Of a stretch of DNA of 64,000 nt, positions 21,591-31,911 are shown one piece after another. Made by a program: the position numbers and the translations under genes. The notes under the pieces are model-generated. The model was not told the DNA's origin. It made no database searches and saw only the letters and a list, made by a program, of their open reading frames with translations. Within the stretch, counting starts at the first letter, position 1; each line of letters opens with the position of its first letter. The stretch comes from Amborella trichopoda (Eukaryota; Streptophyta; Magnoliopsida; Amborellales; Amborellaceae), in assembly GCF_000471905.2 (NCBI RefSeq), contig NW_006497083.1:1874492-1938491 (forward strand), read 5' to 3'.

Positions 21591-23041
21591 CAAGCAGTTT
21601 TGAGTATCATGAGCATGATTTTGATGCCATTTGTACCACTTGCTCTTATCCATGACTTGAAATGGTGGTTCAGATGGTGGCGGGAGATAAATCATATTTC
21701 TAGCCAGGCGTAATTCCAGCACATTTTCTTATGGGTCTTTGAGAGGGGTGAAATTGTCCTCTCGCATTTGGTTATTATTTTGAGCGTTGGCTCTAGGCTA
21801 ACCTCGTCGGTTTTGGTTCTGATTGTTGTGCTGAGTGGTTGAACCTTGAGCCGGTCTGTTAATGACAATCTCATTAACCTGGCAGGAAGCATTCCCCTTG
21901 TTATTGTTTTTGTTCTTATTTTGAGGAGTTGTTATTAGTTTATTGTCGCCCTATCATGTCGCGCCACCCGCTCAATCATGGAGTCGAAAGAGTGGGGGAT
22001 AAGACCTTGGCTGAAGAAGGTCCTGTACTCGGGAGCGGCATTCTCTAAGGCCATGGAGATTTTAGTTGGGTCCATAAGTGGACATTTTATGACCCGCGTC
22101 GCCGCCTCGTAGAATCGACCGATGAAATCCTTGAAGGATTCTCCTAGGTTTTTTTTCATTACACTGAGCTCACCTAGGGAGAGAGATCTTGGTGTCGACC
22201 TGCGGTAGTGAGAGACGAATAGGTTGAACATTTCATCTAGAGTGATGTGTGGTCGAGCGGACATTGTTCTCTGATACCAGTTCAAGGCCTCACCAATCAA
22301 TGTTTGGGAAAATATGGCCTTCAGTTGGTTAAGCCTATCTCGCAAAGCTTGAATGGAGAGGAGGTACGTGTTGACATGAGTATCTAGATCGCTCTTCGCA
22401 TTGAACTTATTTCTAAATTCTTGGATGACAAATCCCAGGGGAAGGTCTTCCATGCCTCCAAGGGTCTCATGAACATAGGCCTTCATGGGTAGAATTTCAT
22501 GCATACCCATTCTTACAAGCATATCCTTCATTGCTTTTAAGGTGCCTTCTTGTTGGGTATTTTACATAATAGTAGGCCCACCAATCAATGGGTTCCCAAG
22601 CGTAGACTAGTGATTCGAGACGAGGGCTACATGTTGGCCTGCATGGGCCTGCGATTGATGATTCGTAGTCACCAGGCCAGTTTGATATATTTGTGCCTGA
22701 GGGGCATACTGACCCATAGGTGTCGCCACTAGTTGGAGAAATTGCACAGTTTGTTGGACCGGATGTACTAGAGGGACTGATTGAAGAATCGACTGACTCG
22801 ATTGTCCTAGGGGTTGACTTATACGATTAAGTTGGTTTGAGATCGACCCGTGAGCTAGGGCATGAACGGTATAACCTAGGTCAACTAGACTTTTAAGGGC
22901 AACTTGGATGCTTGTATCACCTAAGGATTGGTCTAGATTGACACCTATGCTTCGTACAGTGTTCAGGTCCCTAGGTTTGCGTAGGTTAGGCTTAGAGTTG
23001 GCTGTGGAGCGATCAGCATAGTCACCTTGAGTGACTGACAT
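21590..23041 (-). pseudogene. G1 gag
   Basis: Structural capsid protein. It starts MSVTQGDYADRS at 23041. The gag domain is clear at 22531-21935: EFRNKFNAKSDLD, FSQTLIGEALNWYQR, NLGESFKDFIGRFYEA. Two in-frame stops (22607-22609 and 22562-22564) break it, and a frameshift near 21935 separates the tail, which reads NFTPLKDP, PPFQVMDKSKWYKWH and HAHDTQNC, a degenerate Tat gag C-terminus. The N-terminal Gln-rich part matches no family I can name. Confidence 0.85.
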
Positions 23042-23059
23042 GGTGATTGTTTTTGGCGA

Positions 23060-23545
23060 GGTTCTAGAATCTAAACTTAGGTTAGAGCTAGACTCGATGA
23101 CTTAGGGCAGACTTAGCCTGACTCTAAGGGTAAAACCTTAACTGAGACCTAGGCTAAGACTAGTCTAGCTCTAGAGGCAACTCTATGCTTAGACCTATGC
23201 TAGAACCTAGTCTAAGATCTAGACTAGATGGGCACCAGTCTCGGCTCGAACCAAGAGTGGGTCTCGGTTCGAACCTGGATGGAAGCCTGGTTCGAACCTG
23301 GACTGAGTTGGGTGCAAGCTTGGGCTTGGACCAAGAGGGTTATGAAACTCAGACCGAGTGTGGACCCGGATTGGATCAAGGTTAGGTTAGGCACGAGTGC
23401 TGGCTCGAATCAAAAGGGGCACTAGGGTCGGATCTAGGTGTGAACCTGGTTCAAACTTGAGCTAAGCTGGGTACAAGCCTAAACTTGGACCCAGAGGATT
23501 CAGCTTGGACCAAATGCCGGTCCGGACTGAGATCTAAGATTAACC
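23060..23545. repeat. Degenerate tandem repeats in the G1 leader
   Basis: Successive variants of GGTTCGAACCTGGAC and CTAGACCTAGGCTAGA-type words fill the gap between gag and the primer site. GGTTCGAACC is itself palindromic. Apparent ORFs here are repeat by-products. Confidence 0.6.
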
Positions 23546-24319
23546 AACATAAATGAGCAAGCATAGCACACAAAAACTTTTGACTTAGAATATAGTTAGG
23601 CTTGGCTTGAGAGTGGGTTCCTAACTATTGAAATGTGGCTAGGCTGATATCAGTCCCTACATAGGTCCTGGCCTCTTGTTATAGGATGTTCACCAGGTCC
23701 TACTATACTCAAGGTTGCTTTGAGGCAAAGGATTATGGAGGGGTGCTCACAGTTAAAGTTACGCGAATCCCAACCGCCTGGACTCTCAAAGCTAGGTTCC
23801 CCTCATGCCGTTAACGCAGATTTTGGGGGTTTTCGAAATATTCTTTTGTTGGTTTCCCGAGCATTCTCGGTCTCGCCCAAAAAAGATTATATTTTTATTA
23901 TTGTTTTATTTTTTTATTAGATTTTATTGAAATAATATTATAATGAACTTGCAAAAGCAGGGAAAATATATTTTTGATGAAAAAAATTAAAATAAAGTAG
24001 AAATAGAAACTGCAGATAGAACAGAAAAATATTTTTTTTTTATTTTTAGAAATTTTATATTGATTTAAAATTTTTTGAGAAGTCAAAAGAGAGTCCCTAA
24101 AACAAGATTGAAAAGTGTTAGAAGATTCAGAAACTTATAAATTTGGGCGTCACTGGTGGTGTCGCCCAGGCAACACTGCTGGTGTCACCCAAAACAAACA
24201 GGGTTTCGCAGCACCAAAGCCCTGGGTCCTGGTCACAGCCAACTTTCGCAACCTTTTGTGACTAAAAATAGTAAAAAACAAGGAATAACAATCGTATTTT
24301 GGTGCTTGGATCAAGCTCG
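23546..24319. other. G1 5' leader
   Basis: Non-coding, between leader repeats and the primer site, with an AT-rich stretch (23890-24080) and two hairpin motifs (24145-24190). No gene. Confidence 0.6.
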
Positions 24320-24344
24320 AAATGCCCCACGGTCGGCGCCAAAT
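24320..24344 (-). promoter_or_regulatory. G1 primer binding site
   Basis: Minus strand TTTGGCGCCGACCGTGGGGC directly after the 5' LTR end. The TGGCGCC... type is common in Tat-lineage gypsy elements. The tRNA partner is not assigned here. Confidence 0.8.
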
Positions 24345-25376
24345 TGTTTATGATGCAAAATCTGAAAGATTTTCGGACAAAGAACTCTCGGATCTTTACA
24401 CCTTAAACTGATGAAAATGATGTGATAGAGAAAGTGGGACAAATTGAATTCAAATCTGCCTAGAAACGAGTGGATCCACTCTCAGATCTGTGGCAGAGCC
24501 ATCATAATCCAAAACATCAGAACACATTTTAAAGCAAACTAATCAAAATAAAATCAGAAACAGCAAAAGGAGAAGAAAGGGAAGGGAATGAAATGATACC
24601 AAACCGGATCGGATGGCCCGGGACTCCTGAGCCTTTGAGGGCTTGCCTGTGTCAGAACTAGCATCTTTTTTTCCTCTCTGATTTGAATGTTGACCAGAAA
24701 ATCTCTGATGTAAAAAGGTTGTTGTGCCCTGGAGATGGATTTAGAACTAGAGTTGTTGTGCCCTAGGTCTAGATTTTTAGGCTTAGGGTTAGGGTTAGGT
24801 ATTTTCTCTCTAAGGAAGTCTTAAGAGGTCTCTCTAGGGTTCAATCTTCTTCTAGGGTTTCAATCTTCCTCTTAGGGTTTCAATCTTCTTCTTAGGGTTT
24901 CAATCTTCTTCCCCTCAAACGGCCACGAAAAAATTTTATAAGGGCCAAGGATCTGTTGGGAAGGATATCCTTCCATAACCAACAAATCCTCCAGTCAAAG
25001 ATGTCAATTTTGAAGGTCTCGGATCTGGGCGACACTGGTGGTGTCGCGCAAAAAAATATGGAAAAAAGTGCACAAAAAGTGTTGCCCAAACAAAATGTGG
25101 TCCAAATTGATTTTTTTTATTTTTGGTGTGCTCCTAAACGTTTTGTGAAGCTCTTAGAGTAAATTTGGGTCAAAAGGGATTTTTTTACTATTTTTAATGA
25201 TTTTTTTGGTAAAACAGGGCGTTTGCAGGATTCTGGGCCAAAACAGGGTATCTGCAGATTGCTTTTGGGTCACAGGGTAAGCTGTGTGAACTATCGATTT
25301 GGGTTTACTAGGATAAGTGTGGTCCTAAGATTCAAGAAGCCACAGAATTTTCCAGATTTAAAATGGGGTGTCTACA
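24345..25376 (-). repeat. G1 5' LTR (1032 bp)
   Basis: Full-length partner of 14889-15610, with TG...CA ends. The minus strand starts TGTAGACACCCC. CTTATAAAATT near 24930 (minus strand) is the likely TATA box. It contains one copy of the GGGCGACAC hairpin (25027). Confidence 0.9.
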
Positions 25377-25378
25377 CC

Positions 25379-25988
25379 ATGCAAAATAGAATTACTTTTT
25401 CGTGGGTATAGGAACCAATGACTCAATCAATTTTTGTATCAATGATGATATATGCAATAACCCAAGCATCTGAAGCAACTGGATGTATTGCATGTTCTAA
25501 TTGTCATTTAGCTTGTAAGCCATATTGAGGTTCCACAAGTTGTGCATGTTGTTATTGTATTTGAAGCAGTCTTGCTAAGGGTAAAAAGGGTAAAAAGGGG
25601 GGTTTGAATGTAGAAGTTGTTCTTATAGAAATTTTAGAGACAGAGGAACTTTTTGAGAAAAGAATTATGCCCCACACCATATAGAAATTTTAGAGAGAGA
25701 GGAACTCTTTGAGAAAATAGTTATGTCCCACACTACTCATGTGGTGGTTCTGTCATTGTATATATTATGATGTAATATATACTTTCTTATCTTGTTATAT
25801 ATGATATAGACTTTCCTTTCTTGTTATATTCTCCTCTAAAAAAGAAAGAGCAATATTTCTACTGTGGTCTTTCCAAAAACTGGAATTATTTAATTTTGTT
25901 TCTATTAGTTCTCATTTTACCCAATGGATTTGAAATATCTTTCCATGGTTGTCGTCCTACTAAAAAAACCATTCTTGTGATAGGTCAT
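25379..25988 (+). pseudogene. petA: petA (cytochrome f) fragment, plastid-derived, part 1
   Basis: The ATG at 25379 opens QNRITFSW, then after a stop SIFVSMMIYAIT, EATG-C-I-ACSNCHLA (the CANCH haem site, with the first Val/Cys context altered), AKGKKG, GLNVEVVL. After a 280-bp insert (25624-25905) come LILPNGFE, SFHG-RPTKKTILVIG. Compared with petA it lacks the segment after the signal peptide, most of the block before LANGKKG, and the block before NLSF. Multiple stops. It continues in frame at 59196. Cytochrome f is an electron carrier of the thylakoid b6f complex, but this nuclear copy is inert. Confidence 0.9.
25624..25905. other. Unidentified insert inside petA
   Basis: About 280 bp separating two petA blocks. 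It starts with a 56-bp direct repeat (TATAGAAATTTTAGAGA... at 25624 and 25680) and holds a perfect 10-bp inverted repeat GTATATATTA-n5-TAATATATAC (25758-25782). GTTCTTA/GTTCTCA at its two edges may be a degraded target duplication. Confidence 0.5.
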
Positions 25989-27758
25989 TTATTGGACGCC
26001 ATTTTTGACGTACCTTCATCCCCGACACAAATAAGAAGAGAGCCAATGACTACCTAGTCTTGCTGGTGCCCAAGACACCGTCAGACCATAGGAACACTGC
26101 AGAATGAGCCTAACACTAGGCAACCTTGGAGAAAGTGCCATCATGCCACAAAAAGGCCTTACAACTACAGCCCTATACTAAGGGCTTCAAAACAGTACCA
26201 GACCACCGTCATTGCATCCAGAACGATGAAAAAACATTTTTCTCAATCGGACCTCCTAGGAACATTTTGGGCTCAAATTACCTCAAATCGGGGTAAGTCA
26301 TACACTATTATAGTGAGACCTTGCCAAAACCAATCCCCAATCATGGAGACCGTGATCGTCCCCTCTTAGGATGACCTGCAAACATCCACACTCACTCGAT
26401 TGAAGTCGGATCAAGCTCAAATTATGACACAAGATAGGCCTCGATGACTTGATCATTTTGATATATGGTATGCGTCGTGACATGACCCAGAATCAAAGTT
26501 TTTCTAGAGAGAAAATGGGCCCAAAACCATGGAAATTAGAGAAAAAGGCATCTCAAACTTTATGAAACAATAAACTAGAGAATTGTACATCGAAACATAA
26601 AAAAGATAGGCCCGATGGGACCGTATCACGAAGGGCTACAAACTGGTATAACTGTTGCTTTCAAACCAAGGTCAGATAAACTGTAAAACTCTAAGAAAGA
26701 AGAAAATAAGACCGCCTGGTCTCCGAAATCCCTTTTTCCGGTGATCTCCCGAAATCAAAAAGTACTTCAAGCAAGGACCAAATCGAATAAAAATTGACGT
26801 AAGACGGCGGTGGAAGTCTCCTCTTCAATTTGCAACCAAAATAAGAACTTGAAATATCATAGATTGCATTGCAGCGACAGTCAAAAGATCACGATCTAGC
26901 CAGGTTTCCACCACTCAGGACAGAGTTTGCCACAAGACGATCAAAAGATGTCAAAATCTTCAGAATCAAATAAGCATCAAGACTATGATGATCAATCATC
27001 TCAAACACCATCACAATCATCCGAAAAAGCATCCAAGATCTGGCAATGGCTAGAGGTCCCCCAGAGAGGGATGGTTTCATCATTAGCACAAAAGGTTTTA
27101 GGGCCACTTTGGTCTTTATTCCTAAATTTGAGATTTTATTGTAATTTCTTTTAATTGTAATTGGGTTTAGTTTTGAGCATCCACCTTTGTTTTGTGGATC
27201 CTCTATAAATATAAACCTAGGGCAATTGTAAAAGGGTCGGATCATTCATTAATGAAATAGAGGCATTAAGCTCGAGAGGAGTCTTCCTGAGCTGATAAGT
27301 TGAGAGGATTGTAATCTTTTGATTACTCTGATCACCCGAGCGTACAACATTCTCGTGGAGAGGTGAATCTTCACCACCTCTCTCCATTATCCCTTCTTTT
27401 CGTCAGCCAGCCCTTGTTCGAGCAAGTCACTATAAAGGAGTACAGTCGCGTCCACATTGCAGTCTCCAGTAAGAGAGAACGAAATAGCGAGTTGAAAAGC
27501 TTGAGAGTCCGTATTCAAACCATACTAGCAAAAGCCGAAGGGCATCGTAATTTTTCTAAGAGGGCAAACTGCCCGGGTATGTCCCAAACCCCAAAGGGAT
27601 GAGGTAAGCGCTGAAACGTTCCTTATCGTAAAAACTCTCTCTTTATTGGTTCCTATCTGCAACTAGGAGAGTACGCGTCCAACACGCGTAAACCCACCGC
27701 GGTTGTTTGAGAGACAATTTTTCTTGCAGCCCCCACGAAGAAAAATTAGGTCTGACGA
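25989..27758 (+). repeat. G2 5' LTR (1770 bp, internally deleted)
   Basis: Aligns with 57072-59195 from ATTTTTGACGTACCTTCATC to the AGGTCTGACGA end. It lacks about 340 bp present in the 3' LTR (about 58375-58715), joined at AAGCTCGAGAGGA. A TATA box TATAAATATA is at 27204-27213 (58306-58315 in the other copy). The two LTRs differ by eye at many positions, so the insertion is not recent. Confidence 0.88.
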
Positions 27759-27760
27759 AG

Positions 27761-27779
27761 TGGCAACTCCACTGGGGAC
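27761..27779 (+). promoter_or_regulatory. G2 primer binding site
   Basis: TGGCAACTCCACTGGGGAC, two bases after the LTR end. It resembles the G3 site TGGCGACTCTACTGGGGAC at 53196-53214. Confidence 0.8.
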
Positions 27780-27849
27780 ACGCCACCCTATAGTTGGCTC
27801 TGTCTGTTCTCAGACAATCATCTCTTCCCTCTCTCTCTCTAAACCTGCA

Positions 27850-29507
27850 ATGGAGTCCTATTACTCCTCTTTTGTCCAAGTTGGGGACTTCATCCTCCCC
27901 CTATTTGTGACCTCACCCATGGAGAGAAGAATGATCAATCCTGCTTCTCCATTGTCCTCCTCAAGTGGCCTGGCTAGCCCTACCATCCTAGTCCAGGCTA
28001 GGAAGACTAGGGGAAAACGAGCCCAAACTCCTTCTCCCCCCTTTTTCGACATCAAAGGGAAATCCATCGATGTCATCTGCATGGGTGGCTCTGAAGCCAC
28101 TTTCTCTCGTAATCACACTGTTACTGGCAGGTATCCCAGCAGTCGTAAGCTTAAAAGTTGTCCTCATGCCACTCCTTCTCTTCACCTAGTGGGTCCTGAT
28201 AGGGCCACCATCTTAGCGGGTAACCGAAAGGTAACCCCACCTGCGCTTCACAATGGCGTCGCTGGTAACATCGCACCGTTGCACACAGAATACTTTGGTG
28301 ACTCCTACGCCAGTTCGCGCAGTCCCAAATCCACCACGCGCACATTCACACACATCGCCGCTAATGGTTTAACCATCACCGTGACGAGACGGGAAAGGAA
28401 ATACCTTACCTCACTCTCCTCACCCGCTTCGAGCCTCTTGAGGCCTGGACCCATCACAAGTGGTCTTCAGGTCACTAATGCACTGCACAATAATCTCGCA
28501 GCTCGGGGCAGCCCAAAAGCTAGAACCAACCGAGCACACGAATTTCGAGTCAATAAAAAATCTTTCAAAAAAATGCACACGCATATTGAAGGCCCTAAGG
28601 CCTCTCTAACTGAACAGGCAGGTATTTCAAATACCCAGCCTTTCACTTCACGAGGGGTCGGGACACAAGCCACCCCAGATACTCTTGCGGCCCATGCACA
28701 CACTTGCAGGACTGATAACCCTACCAACGGAAAAGGAAAAAGAGCGTCAAACGAGCCTCTCACTATTTCAGAGACTTTCAGCACATGGTACTCGAAGAAA
28801 TTCCCTTCAAGCACTATCTTGTCTATTCATCCGTCTCTACACACGCAAGCTAGCCTCCGAGGCTCAGCGACGACCAATCAACACTGGCCCTTCCTAGGCA
28901 AACCAAGTCCTCCGAGGATGACCACGAGCTCCCTACTTCTTGGATGCCATACATTACAGGAATTAGTCGACTTCTCCCGCACCTCTGTAGGGTGAGCCAA
29001 CCGAGAAGAAAATCAAAGTCAGCTCTGACTCTGAGAGAAGGTCTACTAGGATCTTCGAATCAAACAGAGGAAGAAGATGGAAGTGACGGTCCCAAAGCCC
29101 AGGTTAGAATCTTCAATTTCGAGGCACCTACTAAAAAAAATCGGCTCTATCCATTACGAGATATGGAAGAAACTAAGATCAGCTACACTTTCGATTGCTA
29201 CGTCATTAAAGTACAAGAAGATGGACTCACCCCATCCAATCTGCAGCCCCAAGGCCGTCACGAGCAAATAAAAGAGATACAGCCCCAAGACCTTCAAGTG
29301 CCAAGCCTGACAGTGACAGAGACCCAACACCCTTTTGCACCCGACTTGAGGAAACGAAACTCAAAAAGGGAGAGCCCTTTGACATATGAGGCGTGCAATA
29401 TGCTGGTATTTCACCAAGGATATACAACGGTTCCAGTTGACCAAATGCGGTTGCAGTCAGGAAGAAGGTTAAGAACAAACCAAAGGCCAACACCACCTAA
29501 ACCCTGA
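27850..29507 (+). pseudogene. G2 ORF1 (Ogre-type N-terminal ORF, function unknown)
   Basis: The ATG at 27850 (MESYYSSF) follows a 70-nt leader. The frame is open to 28995, then continues in another frame to 29507. It is the counterpart of G3 ORF1: VQVGDFILPLFVTSP pairs with IRIGDFLIPAFASVP, TWYSKKFPSSTIL with PWYSKTFPKSTIL, and RLYPLRDMEE with NPFYPLQMTK. No enzyme motif; rich in Ser, Pro and Thr. The end (QMRLQSGRRL) is the LRSGR-type linker that normally follows gag. A gag domain should sit before it and is absent, so gag has been deleted near 29330-29400. Confidence 0.75.
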
Positions 29508-29524
29508 AATAAACTGGACAACCA

Positions 29525-30385
29525 TTGATTCCCTATTTGAACCCGACTACTTCCATCCATGAGCCACCCATTCTCTTAAAATTCTTGGGCGCCTTGCCTC
29601 CCCTCGCTAAAACTTCTACACCATCACAACTCTCACCCTTGCAGGCCTCGCCTGCACCCATCTCAACCGTGCAGTCTGGCCAGCCTTCATTGCCTAGACC
29701 CATGGCTACGACCAACTCTTCTCTGACAGCTGTGGCAACTCCTTCCCTTTCCAAAAACTCCCCATCGCCATTACTACCTTTAAAATCAATGGAAAACATG
29801 GGGATCACCCTTTCTAATACCGACAAAGTCAAATACGATGCTATTGGCCACCTAATAAAACTACCAACTCTCCTGAGTATCTACGATGCTCTTATGTTGT
29901 CCAAAGACTTTCGAATGGCTCTGGTACAGGCTCTCTTCAGCCGTGAAGTATACAAAACAAAAGTCGAACAAGTCGAGGTAGACCCTGCGATACTCAACAC
30001 TTGCATGGCTATCACGTTCTCAGGCGATGACTTACAACTAGGAGAGAAAATCCACAACCAACCTCTGTTTGTAACTGGTGAGCTACACGCTTGTCAGGTC
30101 AACCAAATCATGCTAGAAGGGGGACTAGTGGTAAACCTTATGCCTCGGAGGATTCTTACCCTGATCGGGTTATGTTTGGAGCAGCTTGAGCCTACAAGCC
30201 TAACGGTTCAAGGTTTCAATCAGTTCGGAGAAAAGCCTGCTGATACCATCCGTCTCAAGTTCAAAATTAGGGATTTGAATGCTTCCACGTTGTTCCATCT
30301 CATTCATACAGACAAATCTTACAACATCCAGTTGGGTCATCCTTGGTTACATAATCATGGTGTGGTTCCTTCCACGCTTCACTAG
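29525..30385 (+). pseudogene. G2 aspartic protease region
   Basis: Retropepsin-like polyprotein protease. Visible: ITFSGDDLQLGEKIHNQPLF, then the active-site loop MLEGGLVVNLMP, then TVQGFNQFGEKPADTIRL, SYNIQLGHPWLHNHG and VVPSTLH, the standard Tat protease order. The catalytic loop is normally DGGS/DSGS; here it reads EGGL, so both the catalytic Asp and the following Ser/Thr are lost. The first about 80 residues are a Ser/Pro-rich linker. It ends at a TAG where CF-KY would follow. Confidence 0.82.
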
Positions 30386-31911
30386 TGTTTCAAATATAGC
30401 TGGACGGAAGACAGCACACGGTCCATGCTGACAAAAGATCATTCCCTATCGTTGAGTCACACTATGCTGATGCACAATATTACTTTGCAAACCCAATACG
30501 CTCCCAAGAGCCGACATTATCTGTGAAAATTAGTACGAAGCCAAAACTGAGAGAGACTGCACCAACCGCCCATAAAGACACAGAAGACATGACACGATCA
30601 CTTAATTATCTCTTTCAAGAGGAGAAGAAATATAGAAAAATAGTCTCGTTGACACCTGTCAATGGGAATTTTCTCATAACCTCGAAAGAAGTGTCGTATC
30701 AAAAAATAAAGGGGAAGCCTCACCCTCTATCCCCTTTGCACGAGAGTCCCTGCATGACGAAAAGAAAGCTACAAATTCGAGCCCGCTGACACCAGTGGTT
30801 ATCCATACTCATGAAGGCCTGAAGGTGTTGCATATCCCCATCCCCTTCCTCGAAGATGAAACGACGCGCATGACTGAAGAAAAACAAAAAGCCGATCAGA
30901 AAGTCTTGCACATTCTAGTCCCCTTAAGGAGAAAAGTTAACGCCTCTCCTACTCCTCCATATGATTCTCCCGTAAGGCAACTCAAGGTATTACAGATACC
31001 TAAGGACCTGCACATAGAAGGGGAGGGTGTGAGTTGGTTTCGCTCTTTCCCCACATACCAGCAAGACTACCTCAGGGTCCTACAAATCCTTGAAGTTCTA
31101 CCTACCCTCGTCCTTGAAAAGGAAGGAGACAACACCGAACTCACAAGCCAAGCTTACCGCACGCAAGATTCCCAAAAGATTGCATTTTTTTACCTTCGGG
31201 TTGGAAGCTCGAATTGTGTGCCAAGAAGCAAGAAGTGGACTGTCCTCCCCTTTCACGATTTCACTAGCACCTTCGATCAGCAATATGAGTCTTCGGGACA
31301 GGTCTCGACTATAGAACGAATGGAACAAACACAAGATGTGTCTAACCAAACGGAGGCTATAAGAAAAGGAAAAGCTAAGATGGAGGAAGTTACCCCCTTG
31401 AAAGTCATGCTCGCACCTTTACCAGGCTTTATCACAGAAATTCAAGAAAAAGTTGGTCAAATGAACTTGCGAAGTAATCCTCTTCTAGACACCAAAGTCA
31501 TACCCCGATGGGACCTATACAACCCCGAAGCCTATCAAATCATGAGGAAGATGGAATATGAGCCAGCTGACAACCAACCAAGGGTTGAATGATGGAAAGG
31601 GGATGCTAGCACCCTTCATTGTCATTGAAACTACGGCGTCTCAGCACAATAAAACAGAATGCCTTGGTTATCTGGGGCACCCAAGTCTACCCCCGAGCCT
31701 CTTCTTCACCAACCAAATTTCCCATGTGGTCTCACAAGTGCTGTCACGGTCCCCTCAGGAACTTACTGTTGAGGAAGTCGCTCCTCGAGAACTTCAAGTG
31801 ATGATAGGGGTTAACCAAGTTGACCGAGGGTCCGTCACCACGGAGACCAAAGAAACAAAGAAAGAAACACCACTCACCAGGCAGACGGTCCAAGTACTTG
31901 AAACTCAATAA
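30386..31911 (+). pseudogene. G2 spacer between protease and RT, with repeated KVLHIP motif
   Basis: Three overlapping frames. The longest (30795-31592, 265 residues) contains four spaced copies of a short hydrophobic motif: KVLHIP at about residues 10, 36 (KVLHIL), 64 (KVLQIP) and 94 (RVLQIL). It then leads to NPEAYQIMRKMEYE and, after a frame change, QGLNDGKGMLAPF and ECLGYLG, which resemble the glycine-rich linker before RT in Tat elements. Function unknown; probably part of the pol polyprotein. Confidence 0.55.

Larger units (their letters stand above)
14889..25376 (-). mobile_element. G1: Tat-type Ty3/gypsy LTR retrotransposon, defective
   Basis: LTRs at 24345-25376 (5' LTR) and 14889-15610 (3' LTR), TG...CA ends, 5-bp target duplication CCATG on both sides. 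The primer site TGGCGCCGACCGTGGGGC follows the 5' LTR, and a purine tract AAGAGGGGTAAT precedes the 3' LTR, both on the minus strand. Gene order on the minus strand: gag (23041 to about 21590), a short RNase H piece, integrase (21249-20017). Protease, RT and most of RNase H are deleted. Between integrase and the 3' LTR lies an antisense PMD gene. Stops and frameshifts are present in every ORF. Lineage assignment rests on the primer site, purine tract and gag/integrase motifs. Confidence 0.92.

Noticed and set aside
25821-26057. 78-residue ORF as a gene
   Set aside because: It is petA remnant reading into the G2 LTR.
27703-27849. Upstream extension of G2 ORF1 into the LTR
   Set aside because: It runs through the LTR end and primer site. 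The first Met after the primer site is 27850.
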